Notes under the pieces: generated by a model
What the model saw: only the letters and a program-made list of their open reading frames with translations
Databases searched by the model: none
Told to the model about the DNA's origin: nothing
NCBI GenBank assembly: GCA_900314725.1
Contig: OMWJ01000008.1
Span: forward strand, 18,034-82,033
Reading direction: 5' to 3'
Source of the DNA: an uncultured Bacteroidales bacterium
GTDB lineage: Bacteria > Bacteroidota > Bacteroidia > Bacteroidales > P3
DNA: 64,000 nt
Shown: positions 37,091-45,312 of the stretch, in pieces
How the letters are laid out: every line of letters starts with the position of its first letter
Position numbering within the stretch: position 1 is the stretch's first letter
Position numbers and translations under genes: made by a program

Positions 37091-37819
37091 ATGCAGATAA
37101 ACAAGGAAAATAAAAAGAAACTCATTAGCGGAGGGATAGCTGTTTTGTTTCATCTGCTTTTGGTTTTGTTGCTTTTTGTTTTTGGTTTGCCTTATCAGGA
37201 TCCACCTCCTCCAGAACAAGGTGTGGAGATAAGTTCTGGAGATCTTACTGATGTTGGTAATGCAATGCTTGGTGATGCAGGTGGAGACGAAGCAGAAGAA
37301 CAAGTTTCAGAACCAACAGATAGTGATGATGAAAGTGTGGTTACTCAAAAAGAGAGCAGCCCTATATCTGCCAAACCAAACAAACCAAAACAAGAGACTA
37401 CCAAGAAAGATAATAAACCAACTACCGACAACGATGCATTATTCCCTGGTAAAAACAAAAATACCAAAGGTAATGGAAATGGTTCAGGGAGTGGATTTGG
37501 TAATGGAGATAATGGTACAGGTGGAGGAGGAACAGGAACAAATACCTCTGGAGGTGGTTATTCACTTAAAGGTAGAGGAGTAAAATCTCTTCCAAAGCCG
37601 CAGACGAATAAAAATGAGACAGGCAATGTGGTTGTGGAAATAAGGGTAGATCAAGACGGTGTCGTTAAAGAAGCTCATGCAGGAGCAAAAGGAACAACGA
37701 TAATGGATGTTAATATTTGGAGAAAATGCGAACAAGCAGCAAGAAAAGCTAAATTTACATCAAAATCAGATGCTCCAGAGCTACAAAAAGGAACCATAAC
37801 CTATCATTTCACAAACTAA
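37091..37819 (+). CDS. TonB-family energy transducer
   Basis: The 242-residue protein has an N-terminal membrane anchor (about 14-36, GGIAVLFHLLLVLLLFVFGL), an acidic then Gly/Asn-rich linker (about 50-155) and a TonB-like C-terminal domain (about 165-242; TGNVVVEIRVDQDGVVKEAHAGAKGTT). It spans the periplasm and contacts outer-membrane transporters. The Gly-rich linker replaces the Pro-rich linker of E. coli TonB. Third gene of the exb operon; repeat R3 with a terminator hairpin follows. Confidence 0.9.
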   Translation: MQINKENKKKLISGGIAVLFHLLLVLLLFVFGLPYQDPPPPEQGVEISSGDLTDVGNAMLGDAGGDEAEEQVSEPTDSDDESVVTQKESSPISAKPNKPKQETTKKDNKPTTDNDALFPGKNKNTKGNGNGSGSGFGNGDNGTGGGGTGTNTSGGGYSLKGRGVKSLPKPQTNKNETGNVVVEIRVDQDGVVKEAHAGAKGTTIMDVNIWRKCEQAARKAKFTSKSDAPELQKGTITYHFTN

Positions 37820-37884
37820 GAATTTCTTATAAATAGTATGAATTATAATTTTCTAAAATAATTAAGAATTAATAAAAAAAGCAA

Positions 37885-37998
37885 ACGAAGAGTTGATGAA
37901 AAAAGTCTTCGTTTTAAGAATTTAAATCTTGATGTTTAGGGTGTAAAGAGTTGGTTTTAATTTTTTAAAACCAACTCTTTTTTTGCGAAAACGAAGAT
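37885..37998. repeat. intergenic palindromic repeat family, copy R3, with terminator hairpin
   Basis: Contains GTCTTCGTTTT at about 37905 and its complement AAAACGAAGA at about 37988 as an outer stem, GATGTTTAGGGTGTAAAGAG in the middle, and an inner 16-bp perfect hairpin AAAGAGTTGGTTTTAA-TTTT-TTAAAACCAACTCTTT (37945-37980) followed by seven T. The inner hairpin has all features of a Rho-independent terminator for the exb operon; the whole fold could be cruciform. Confidence 0.85.
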
Positions 37999-38026
37999 TG
38001 AGGTTAAATAATTGATATTCTGTTAT

Positions 38027-38608
38027 TTATTTTATTACTCTGTTTTGATGTTCATTGACAAAAGCTGCCCAAGAAAGAGTCTTGGTTTTAGGTTTTGTTA
38101 TTTTGGCATTAACACCTGTTTCCATTAGATTGCTCTGAGTGCAATAGCATACTGCAACAGCTAAAGCATCGGAAGCATCTAAGTATTTGGGATTTTCGTC
38201 AATAAGTTTCATCATCTGAAGCATTTTCATCACTTGTTCTTTTGAAGCATTGCCGTTGCCTGTGATAGATTGTTTTACTCGTTTTGGAGGAAACTCGGTA
38301 AAAGGTATATCTCTTGAAAGCCCTGCTGCAATGCATATTCCTTGCACTCTTCCAAGTTTAAGCATACTCTGAACATTCTTATAATAAAAAGGTGCTTCCA
38401 AGGCAAGCATATCAGGATGAAAAACATCTATCTTCTTTATTATAAAGTCAAAGATAGTTTTCATTCTTGTTGCCATTTCTTCTTTGTTGCCAAGTTTCAA
38501 GACATCCATTTCCAAGACCTCTATCTTTTTACCTGTTTTCTTGACAAAAGAATAACCCATGACATTTGTTCCGGGGTCTATTCCAAGTATTATCTCTTCT
38601 TTTTCCAT
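38027..38608 (-). CDS. ruvC: Holliday junction resolvase RuvC
   Basis: The 193-residue protein has the four acidic catalytic positions in their motifs: ILGIDPGTNVMGYS (Asp 10), LALEAPFYYKN (Glu near 70) and the C-terminal YLDASDALAVAVCY (Asp pair near 143-146). RuvC cuts Holliday junctions released by RuvAB during recombination repair. It is on the minus strand 7 bp after nnrD, so both likely share the nnrD promoter. Confidence 0.96.
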   Translation of the reverse strand: MEKEEIILGIDPGTNVMGYSFVKKTGKKIEVLEMDVLKLGNKEEMATRMKTIFDFIIKKIDVFHPDMLALEAPFYYKNVQSMLKLGRVQGICIAAGLSRDIPFTEFPPKRVKQSITGNGNASKEQVMKMLQMMKLIDENPKYLDASDALAVAVCYCTQSNLMETGVNAKITKPKTKTLSWAAFVNEHQNRVIK

Positions 38609-38615
38609 TTCTTGA

Positions 38616-39515
38616 TTATTTTAAAGCTTGAGTAAGAAAAGCAACTATATCTCTGGCAATCATAGACTTTTCTGATAAGTTTTCCTTCGCTAAATCTCCC
38701 GCCAAGGCATGAATATACACTCCTATCTTTGCACTATCTTCAACAGAAAACCCTTGAGAGAGAATGCCGAGGATTATTCCTGTTAGAACATCACCACTTC
38801 CTGCTGTTGCCATTCCTGGATTTCCAATGGTGTTGAAAAATAATCTGCCTGTAGGTGTGCATATAGTTGTAACACCTCCCTTTAATACTATGCTGATGCT
38901 GTGTTGAGAACAAAACTTTTGAAGAAACTCCATCTTATCTTTTAACGCCATAGCACCAAACAGGCGTTCAAACTCTTTAGGATGAGGAGTTAGAATAATG
39001 TTATCGTAAAGCAAGTCTTTGAAGTTCTTAACCGTTGAAAGTAAGTTCAAAGCGTCTGCATCTAAGACAAGAGGAATCTTCTTCAATTCTTCACTTTCAA
39101 TTCTTCTCTTCAGAAAATCCACAAGAGCGACCTTGCTTTCTTTCCTTGTATCTAAGCCGGGGCCTATTGCAAGGGCAGAGTATTTATTAATATCGGGCAT
39201 TACAGAGAAAACTTCTTCGTCTTTATCTAAGCGGACCATTGCTTCCGGTACTGTGATTTGCAGTATGTTATATAATCTTTTAGGAATATGAACTGTTAGC
39301 AAGCCACAACCCGTTCTAAGTGCCGATAGGGCAGAAAGAACACAAGCACCTCCTTTCCCATAAGAGCCTGCAATCAAAAGACAATGACCAAAATCGCCTT
39401 TGTGAGCAAAAGGTTTGCGAGCCAAGAAAAAGTCTTTGTTGAGATTTTCTTTACTTAGTATCTCTGGATTCCTTATATCTGCTTGCGTAAAAAAGCTGTT
39501 CTTTTCTCCTTTCAT
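38616..39515 (-). CDS. nnrD: ADP/ATP-dependent NAD(P)H-hydrate dehydratase, stand-alone
   Basis: The 299-residue protein matches the ribokinase-fold dehydratase domain: HKGDFGHCLLIAGSYGKGGA (about 38-57), VLDADALNLLS, ILTPHPKEFERLFG and the active-site NPGMATAGSGDVLTGII. It repairs hydrated NAD(P)H. In most bacteria this domain is fused to the NnrE epimerase in a protein of about 500 residues; here the epimerase half is absent. A TATTTTTG box lies only 5 bp before the ATG, so the message may be leaderless. Confidence 0.92.
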   Translation of the reverse strand: MKGEKNSFFTQADIRNPEILSKENLNKDFFLARKPFAHKGDFGHCLLIAGSYGKGGACVLSALSALRTGCGLLTVHIPKRLYNILQITVPEAMVRLDKDEEVFSVMPDINKYSALAIGPGLDTRKESKVALVDFLKRRIESEELKKIPLVLDADALNLLSTVKNFKDLLYDNIILTPHPKEFERLFGAMALKDKMEFLQKFCSQHSISIVLKGGVTTICTPTGRLFFNTIGNPGMATAGSGDVLTGIILGILSQGFSVEDSAKIGVYIHALAGDLAKENLSEKSMIARDIVAFLTQALK

Positions 39516-39519
39516 TTTG

Positions 39520-39527
39520 CAAAAATA
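39520..39527 (-). promoter_or_regulatory. -7 promoter box for nnrD-ruvC
   Basis: Minus-strand TATTTTTG followed by CAAAATG. It lies immediately before the nnrD ATG at 39515. Confidence 0.55.
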
Positions 39528-39667
39528 CTAATCTTTTATCTAATTCTCATCAAAGCAAAAAACTTTTTTCTCTTCTTAGGATAATAAATAATTTATAAAT
39601 CAAATCATTAGGCTGAAACTTAATAATAAAAACAGTTTTTTTTTGCAGGTGTGTAAATAATTTTTCT

Positions 39668-39675
39668 TAATTTTG
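39668..39675 (+). promoter_or_regulatory. -7 promoter box for ftsX operon
   Basis: TAATTTTG followed by CAACTTG, 36 bp ahead of the ftsX ATG at 39712. Divergent from the nnrD promoter. Confidence 0.75.
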
Positions 39676-39711
39676 CAACTTGTATAATTTGATATATAAA
39701 GTTTTAACGTT

Positions 39712-40596
39712 ATGAGCGAAAAGAAAAGCAACAAGAATCCTAAGGCAAGATTATTTACTGCCAATTTTTCTACAGCATTGAGTATTGCTTTGGTTCTTTT
39801 TATCGTTGCTTTTATAGGTTTGTTTTCTTTTCACGTTTGGGTGCTTAGCAACGAGATAAAGGAAAACGTTTCTTTCACCATATATATGACAACAGACGCA
39901 ACGGAGCAAGACGGCTTGAACCTTCAAAAACAAGTTGCGAAGAATCCCGTTGTAAAAAATGTTGAGTATCACTCACTGGAAGAGGTTACGCAGATGATGA
40001 ATAAGGATTTTGGCGAAAATCACTTGGATGTATTAGAAGGTTATAATCCTTACAGTGCTTCTTTGGAGGTTCATCTTAAGGCCAAAGCGATGAAAGTAAA
40101 ACAGATTAAACAGTTTATAACAACCATTGAGTCAAAGCCAGAGGTAGAGATGGTTGATTATAGAGACGATATGATTAACAAAATCAACACCGTCTATTAC
40201 AATCTAAGTTACCTTGTTATAATTATTCTGCTTTCGTTGATATTTATTTCAGTTACTCTTATAAATCACACTATTGCTTTGACCATAAGAAACAAAAAAC
40301 TCCTTATACGCAGTATGCAACTTGTGGGAGCAAAGCCTTCATATATCAGAAGACCATTCTTGGTTAAAGGTTTATGGCTTGGACTTGTAGGGGGACTGAT
40401 AGCAGATGTATTGGTTGCAGCTGTTTTGTTTTGGATGTTAAGTATCTTAAACTATCCTGATGTTTCTTCATTCTACAATATATACATTTTGTCTGCAATA
40501 GGAATAATAGTATTAGGAGTTGTGTTGAGTTTTATTTTCTCCTATTTTGCAGTAATAAGAAATATGAATCTTAAGAATTATAAACTATATAATTAG
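39712..40596 (+). CDS. ftsX: cell division protein FtsX-like permease
   Basis: The 294-residue protein has one transmembrane helix (about 25-47), a large extracytoplasmic domain (about 48-165) and three C-terminal helices with the FtsX region NKKLLIRSMQLVGAKPSYIRRPFLVKG (about 192-218). FtsX works with the ATPase FtsE to control cell-wall hydrolases at division; ftsE is not adjacent. It heads ftsX-DUF3098-uppP-truB, an order known in Bacteroidetes. Confidence 0.93.
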   Translation: MSEKKSNKNPKARLFTANFSTALSIALVLFIVAFIGLFSFHVWVLSNEIKENVSFTIYMTTDATEQDGLNLQKQVAKNPVVKNVEYHSLEEVTQMMNKDFGENHLDVLEGYNPYSASLEVHLKAKAMKVKQIKQFITTIESKPEVEMVDYRDDMINKINTVYYNLSYLVIIILLSLIFISVTLINHTIALTIRNKKLLIRSMQLVGAKPSYIRRPFLVKGLWLGLVGGLIADVLVAAVLFWMLSILNYPDVSSFYNIYILSAIGIIVLGVVLSFIFSYFAVIRNMNLKNYKLYN

Positions 40597-40597
40597 T

Positions 40598-40894
40598 ATG
40601 GCTACAAAGAAAAATAATATTTCTCCAAAGGGATTTAAAGAAAGCAAGCCTGAATTTCAATTTGCTTTTACAAAAGAAAACTATATGTGGATGATAATAG
40701 GTGTTGTGCTTATCATCCTCGGTTATGTTCTTTTAGTTGGGGGAGGTAGTAACAATCCTGATGAGTTTAATATGGCATTATTCAATGCAAGACGTTTAGT
40801 CTTTGCTCCTATTTTTATTGTAGGAGGATTGGTTGTTGAGGTTTTTGCTATCATGAAAAAACCATCAAAAAAGCAGGCTGAAACAGAACAATAA
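40598..40894 (+). CDS. DUF3098 small membrane protein
   Basis: The 98-residue protein has two transmembrane helices (about 30-48, MWMIIGVVLIILGYVLLVGGG, and 66-86) separated by DEFNMALFNARRLVFAPIF, the DUF3098 signature. It starts one base after ftsX ends. It is nearly always between ftsX and uppP in Bacteroidetes, which suggests an envelope or division role; no activity is known. Confidence 0.9.
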   Translation: MATKKNNISPKGFKESKPEFQFAFTKENYMWMIIGVVLIILGYVLLVGGGSNNPDEFNMALFNARRLVFAPIFIVGGLVVEVFAIMKKPSKKQAETEQ

Positions 40895-40907
40895 AAATAT
40901 TTTTTTT

Positions 40908-41708
40908 ATGGACTATATTCAAGCGATAATAATATCTATTGTTGAGGGATTGACAGAGTTCTTGCCTGTTTCTTCCACCGGACACATGATTCTTACGCAG
41001 GCTGTTTTGGGAGTGAAGAGTGATGAGTTCGTAAAGATGTTTACGGTCTGCATTCAGTTCGGAGCCATACTTTCAGTCTTGGTTATATATTGGAAAAGGT
41101 TTCTTCAGAGTCTGGAATTCTATTGGAAACTGCTCATAGCCTTTATTCCTGCGGCAGTATTCGGCTTTTTGTTATCTGATTATATTGATAGCCTTTTGGA
41201 AACCCCGTTGGTTATAGCAATAGTCTTGGTCTTAGGTGGCGTGTTTATGCTCTTTGTTGACAAATGGTTTCATCATCCACAAGAAGACCAAACCATTACT
41301 TATAAGAAGAGCTTTATGATAGGTCTTTGTCAATGTATTGCTATGATACCTGGTGTTTCTCGTTCTATGGCTACAATAGTTGGAGGTATGGGACAAAAAC
41401 TCTCTCGTAAGACCGCAGCAGAGTTTTCTTTCTTTCTTGCTGTTCCGACTATGGCAGCAGCAAGTGGATATAAGTTGTTAAAGCTTTTCCTTGAACCTTC
41501 AGGGAAAGAACTTCTGATGAATAATCTTACCGTTCTTATCATAGGTAATATTGTTGCATTTATTGTTGCAATAATAGCGATAAAGTTTTTTATCAGTTTC
41601 CTTTCTAAGTATGGTTTCAAAGCCTTTGGTTATTACCGTATATTAGCAGGTATCGTTATGATTATTCTTTTTGTTTGCGGAGTAGTAAGTGCTGATATAA
41701 CAGCATAA
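40908..41708 (+). CDS. uppP: undecaprenyl-diphosphatase UppP/BacA
   Basis: The 266-residue membrane protein carries both catalytic motifs: VEGLTEFLPVSSTGHMIL (about 12-29) and the PGVSRSMATIVGGM loop (about 148-161). It dephosphorylates undecaprenyl pyrophosphate to recycle the lipid carrier for peptidoglycan and gives resistance to bacitracin. Length is normal. Confidence 0.97.
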   Translation: MDYIQAIIISIVEGLTEFLPVSSTGHMILTQAVLGVKSDEFVKMFTVCIQFGAILSVLVIYWKRFLQSLEFYWKLLIAFIPAAVFGFLLSDYIDSLLETPLVIAIVLVLGGVFMLFVDKWFHHPQEDQTITYKKSFMIGLCQCIAMIPGVSRSMATIVGGMGQKLSRKTAAEFSFFLAVPTMAAASGYKLLKLFLEPSGKELLMNNLTVLIIGNIVAFIVAIIAIKFFISFLSKYGFKAFGYYRILAGIVMIILFVCGVVSADITA

Positions 41709-41727
41709 ATTCTTTTTATTCTATCCT

Positions 41728-42417
41728 ATGGACTTAAAAGAAGGTGCATTCTTTTTGATTGACAAGCCTTATACTTGGACATCTTTTCAGGTTGTGAAAA
41801 AGATGAAGTATATTCTTTGTAAGCATACAGGAGAAAAGAAGTTTAAGATAGGGCATGCAGGCACTTTAGACCCCTTAGCCACAGGCTTGCTTATTGTATG
41901 TGTAGGTAAATACACTAAAAGGATAGAAGAGTTTCAGGGATTAAGAAAAGAATATATTGGTACCTTTACTCTTGGTGCAACAACTCCAAGCTATGATAGA
42001 GAACAACCTGTTAATGCAACCTATCCTTTAGAGCATATAAACGATGAACTTCTTTTTTCAACCGCTAAATCTTTTCTTGGCAAGCAAAAACAAGTTCCTC
42101 CTTTGTTCTCTGCAATAAAGATAGACGGCAAAAGAGCTTATTCATACGTAAAGCAGGGATTAAGTCCGGAAATAAAAGAAAAAGATATAGAGATTTTTGA
42201 TTTTGAATTAAGTGATATAAATATTCCAAAGGTGGATTTTCGTATTGCTTGCTCTAAAGGGACTTACATCCGTTCTATAGCAAGAGATTTTGGTTTGGAG
42301 TTGCAGAGTGGAGCCTATCTTAACAGACTTTGCAGAACCAAGATAGGGGAATACTCATTGGAATATGCTATAAGCTTGGAGGAATTTGAAGATAAGTTTC
42401 CTCCGCTAAAAGAATAG
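41728..42417 (+). CDS. truB: tRNA pseudouridine-55 synthase TruB
   Basis: The 229-residue protein contains LIDKPYTWTSFQVVKKMK (about 9-26) and the catalytic KIGHAGTLDPLATGLLIV (Asp at about residue 48), and the C-terminal KGTYIRSIARDFG. It makes pseudouridine at position 55 of tRNA. It lacks a PUA domain, as usual for short Bacteroidetes TruB. It follows uppP by 19 bp. Confidence 0.96.
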   Translation: MDLKEGAFFLIDKPYTWTSFQVVKKMKYILCKHTGEKKFKIGHAGTLDPLATGLLIVCVGKYTKRIEEFQGLRKEYIGTFTLGATTPSYDREQPVNATYPLEHINDELLFSTAKSFLGKQKQVPPLFSAIKIDGKRAYSYVKQGLSPEIKEKDIEIFDFELSDINIPKVDFRIACSKGTYIRSIARDFGLELQSGAYLNRLCRTKIGEYSLEYAISLEEFEDKFPPLKE

Positions 42418-42456
42418 ACACTATAAATATAAATAAACACAAATTAAATAAAACTT

Positions 42457-43575
42457 TTGAATGCAATGAATTTTAAGGAATTTATACAAAAAAAACCTGT
42501 AAGAATCGTTTGGCGAGTACTGTTGTATGGTTTCGCTATTTTCGGTTTTGGAGTTTTTGGTGCTTGGGCGATATATGAACTTGGACTAACCAACAATAGA
42601 GGAATGGTGGATAAAAACACAAGATACTTGGCTCAAGTTACCGAAGGAGAAGACGCAGATGCAAAAGACGGAAAGTTTGTCTTTCGTGCTGATGATTATC
42701 TGAAGCTTGTAGCACTTGGCAAACTTTATCCTCATAATGCTGAGTTAATTATCAATGGACTAAGAAACTCAAAGAATGATGTACAATTTTCTCAGATGAT
42801 TAAAGCATGTGAGTTGTATCTAAAAGATAACGATGCTTACAAGTCAAGTCTTGAGAAGGGTAGAAAAATTTTTGGAAACAGTTTTGTAAAAGGTAATAAT
42901 GTTAATGTTATTACTTGGATGAATGCTCCAGAGTGGCAGGCTTTGAAAGAAAGTATCATAAAAGACTCTGCCGCTATCAACAAAGCAGCCAAGATAACAG
43001 GTGTTGAACCTCGTATGATAGTAGGTTGTTTAGTAGGAGAGCAAATACGTTTGTTTAACTCTAAAAGAGAGATGTACAAGAAGTATCTTGGACCTGTAAA
43101 GGTTTTGTCTGTTCAAAGTCAGTTCTCTTTTGGTGTTAATGGTATTAAAGATTTTACAGCAGCACAGGTAGAACATAATCTTAAAGACAAGAACTCTCCG
43201 TACTATATGGGAGAAAAATATGAGCATATCTTAGATTATGAGGGTGGTTATGCAGGCGATTCTACTCGTATTAGAAGACTGGTAAATTATCATGACCATA
43301 CTTATTCATATATATATACAGGTTGTATTATTCATCAAACACGTAATCAATGGAAAAGGGCAGGTTATGATATAACAAATCGCCCTGATGTTCTCTTTAC
43401 TTTGTTTAATGTAGGCTTTTCTCAAAGTGAGCCTAAAGCAAATCCTGTATGTGGAGGTTCTCATATTACTGTTGATGGCAAGGTATATACTTTTGGAGCG
43501 ATAGGATTTGATTTCTACTATTCAGGAGAACTATCAGATGTATTTCCTTATTGGGATAAGAGATTTATTGAGTAA
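42457..43575 (+). CDS. membrane-anchored protein with lysozyme-fold-like region
   Basis: The 372-residue protein has one N-terminal transmembrane helix (about 18-46) and a large extracytoplasmic part. The central segment KITGVEPRMIVGCLVGEQIRLFNS (about 178-201) followed by SVQSQFSFGVNGIKDFTAAQVE resembles the Glu helix and the SxGxxQIxPxTA loop of SLT/goose-lysozyme transglycosylases. I therefore suspect a peptidoglycan-active or lysozyme-fold protein, with Glu in GEQIR as the candidate catalytic acid. No firm family name; conserved location after truB not established. Confidence 0.6.
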   Translation: MNAMNFKEFIQKKPVRIVWRVLLYGFAIFGFGVFGAWAIYELGLTNNRGMVDKNTRYLAQVTEGEDADAKDGKFVFRADDYLKLVALGKLYPHNAELIINGLRNSKNDVQFSQMIKACELYLKDNDAYKSSLEKGRKIFGNSFVKGNNVNVITWMNAPEWQALKESIIKDSAAINKAAKITGVEPRMIVGCLVGEQIRLFNSKREMYKKYLGPVKVLSVQSQFSFGVNGIKDFTAAQVEHNLKDKNSPYYMGEKYEHILDYEGGYAGDSTRIRRLVNYHDHTYSYIYTGCIIHQTRNQWKRAGYDITNRPDVLFTLFNVGFSQSEPKANPVCGGSHITVDGKVYTFGAIGFDFYYSGELSDVFPYWDKRFIE

Positions 43576-43599
43576 CGGAATATTCCTAAATGTAAAAAT

Positions 43600-43962
43600 A
43601 TGAAACTTTGTTTAAGACTTTGTGTATTTGTTTTTGCTATTGTCTGTCTTAATTCAGCATATGGTGTCCCTGCTGACCCTCGTGGGCATACTATTGTTCA
43701 ACCCAATGGCAAAACACTTACATATTATCTTAAAGGCGATGAACATCTGCATTGGTTTGAAAGCCTTGATGGTTATACACTTTTGAAAAATGAACAAGGA
43801 GATTTGGAGTTTGCTTGTGTAGATGAAAAAGGTATATTGCAACCTTCGGGGATATTAGCTTGTAATCAAGAAGAGAGAGATGAAATAGAACTGTCTTTTC
43901 TTTCAACAATAAAACCAAAACTCTTTTATTCTAAAGAACAATTAAAACATATAAAGAGGTAG
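43600..43962 (+). pseudogene. fragment of a secreted M6-family metalloprotease (propeptide only)
   Basis: The 120-residue product has a signal peptide (about 1-22) and the segment VPADPRGHTIVQPNGKTLTYYLKGDEHLHWFESLDGYTLL, the usual N-terminal prodomain of T9SS-secreted M6 metalloproteases in Bacteroidetes. It stops at SKEQLKHIKR, exactly where the linker to the protease domain would begin, and a terminator and the convergent lysC gene follow. No HExxH domain remains. Either a truncated gene or a free propeptide-like inhibitor. Confidence 0.65.
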
Positions 43963-43988
43963 AACTTTTAAACATTATTGAAAGAGAA

Positions 43989-44026
43989 TAGCAGTTGTTT
44001 AATAACAGCTGCTACTTTCTTTTTAT
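43989..44026. terminator. hairpin terminator between convergent genes
   Basis: TAGCAGTTGTT-TAAT-AACAGCTGCTA (43989-44014) with one G-T wobble, followed on the plus strand by CTTTCTTTTT. It overlaps the last bases of the convergent lysC gene and should serve the plus-strand transcript. Confidence 0.75.
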
Positions 44027-45300
44027 TCTATATCTTCTACTAAAAATTGGGCAGTGGTACGATTTTTCTGTTCAATAAGTATTTTTTTGTTTCTCAGGAC
44101 TGACTCTACAGCCTCAGGAGTGTAGTGTCTTAGAGTTATAAGTTGTAGGGATATATTGTATTTTACGTTGTAGTATTCTTGTAAATCGTCCAAGAGTTGT
44201 GGAAGAATGTTTCTGTTTTCATCAAAGCATAAAGAGAACGATATTGCAGAGTTCTGCATAAGATTTACTTTTACTTTGTTTTTAGCTAAGATGCTAAAGA
44301 TGATAGCTATGTTTTTTTCTCCTATGAAAGAAAAGTCTTTAGGAGAAATAGAGAGAAGAATTTGATTGTCTTTGAAAATATAGTTAGTAACCTTAGGAAT
44401 CAATTCTTGCTTATCACAAATAACAGAGCCTTTATCCAAAGGAGAGACAAAGGATTTAATATATAAAGGTATGGAAAGATTTTCTATTGGCTTAATAGTT
44501 TTAGGATGTATTATGCTTGCACCATAATAAGATAATTCTATTGCCTCTCTATATGGGACAGAAGAAAGTTTGGTTGTTTGTTTTATGCGTTTTGGGTCAG
44601 CATTCAAAAGTCCTGGAACATCTTTCCAAATAGTCATACTTAAAGCCTTTGTACAATGTGCTAAGATAGAAGCAGAATAATCCGAGCCTTCTCTTCCAAG
44701 TGTAGTGAAAAGACCTTCTTTTGTACCACCAAGAAAACCTTGTACTATTATAGTATCATAGCAGGAAAAAAGAGGTAGAAGATTTTGCTCAACAGCGTAT
44801 TGAGTTGCCATCCAGTCTATGTTTGCATCCCTATAGTTGTTGTCTGTTTTTATTATGTCTTTGGCTGAAAGAAGAATGTTTTTAAGTCCAATTTGATTAA
44901 GAAACTCTGAAACAATCATCGTTGAGATTCTTTCGCCAAAGGAGACTATGCTGTCATAGAGGAAATTGTAGTCTGTAGAGGAAAGGCTGTTAAGTCTGTT
45001 TATTAGTTCTCTACATAGCTCTTGCAATTTTGATAGTGCAGTAGAAGCATCAAGATTATTAAAAAGTTCTTCAATGAGTTGTGTGTGATAGTTTAGGATG
45101 TAGAAATATTCTTCTTCAATATCCTTTTTGTTGAAGAAGTTATTTACTAAGTTCTCCAAGTGATTGGTCGTTTTTCCCATAGCAGAGATAACTACAATTC
45201 GCTTTTTTTCGGATAGTTTAAGGATTGTCTCTACATTTTTTACTGCTTTAGCACTATTGACAGAAGCCCCTCCAAATTTTTCTACAAAAATATCATTCAT
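44023..45300 (-). CDS. lysC: aspartate kinase
   Basis: The 425-residue protein begins VEKFGGASVNSAKAVKNV, the substrate-binding KFGG motif of aspartokinases, and has FTTLGREGSDYSASILAHC (about 207-225) and ACT-like C-terminal halves from about 300 on. It phosphorylates aspartate in the pathway to lysine, methionine and threonine. No homoserine dehydrogenase is fused. The ACT region suggests feedback control, but which amino acid cannot be told. It follows the activase gene by 12 bp. Confidence 0.93.
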   Translation of the reverse strand: MNDIFVEKFGGASVNSAKAVKNVETILKLSEKKRIVVISAMGKTTNHLENLVNNFFNKKDIEEEYFYILNYHTQLIEELFNNLDASTALSKLQELCRELINRLNSLSSTDYNFLYDSIVSFGERISTMIVSEFLNQIGLKNILLSAKDIIKTDNNYRDANIDWMATQYAVEQNLLPLFSCYDTIIVQGFLGGTKEGLFTTLGREGSDYSASILAHCTKALSMTIWKDVPGLLNADPKRIKQTTKLSSVPYREAIELSYYGASIIHPKTIKPIENLSIPLYIKSFVSPLDKGSVICDKQELIPKVTNYIFKDNQILLSISPKDFSFIGEKNIAIIFSILAKNKVKVNLMQNSAISFSLCFDENRNILPQLLDDLQEYYNVKYNISLQLITLRHYTPEAVESVLRNKKILIEQKNRTTAQFLVEDIE

Positions 45301-45312
45301 AAACTTAAAGTT

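Noticed and set aside
37251..37583. 110-residue open frame inside the TonB-like gene
   Set aside because: Out of frame with a well-supported TonB gene; a by-product of the Gly/Asn-rich repeat coding.
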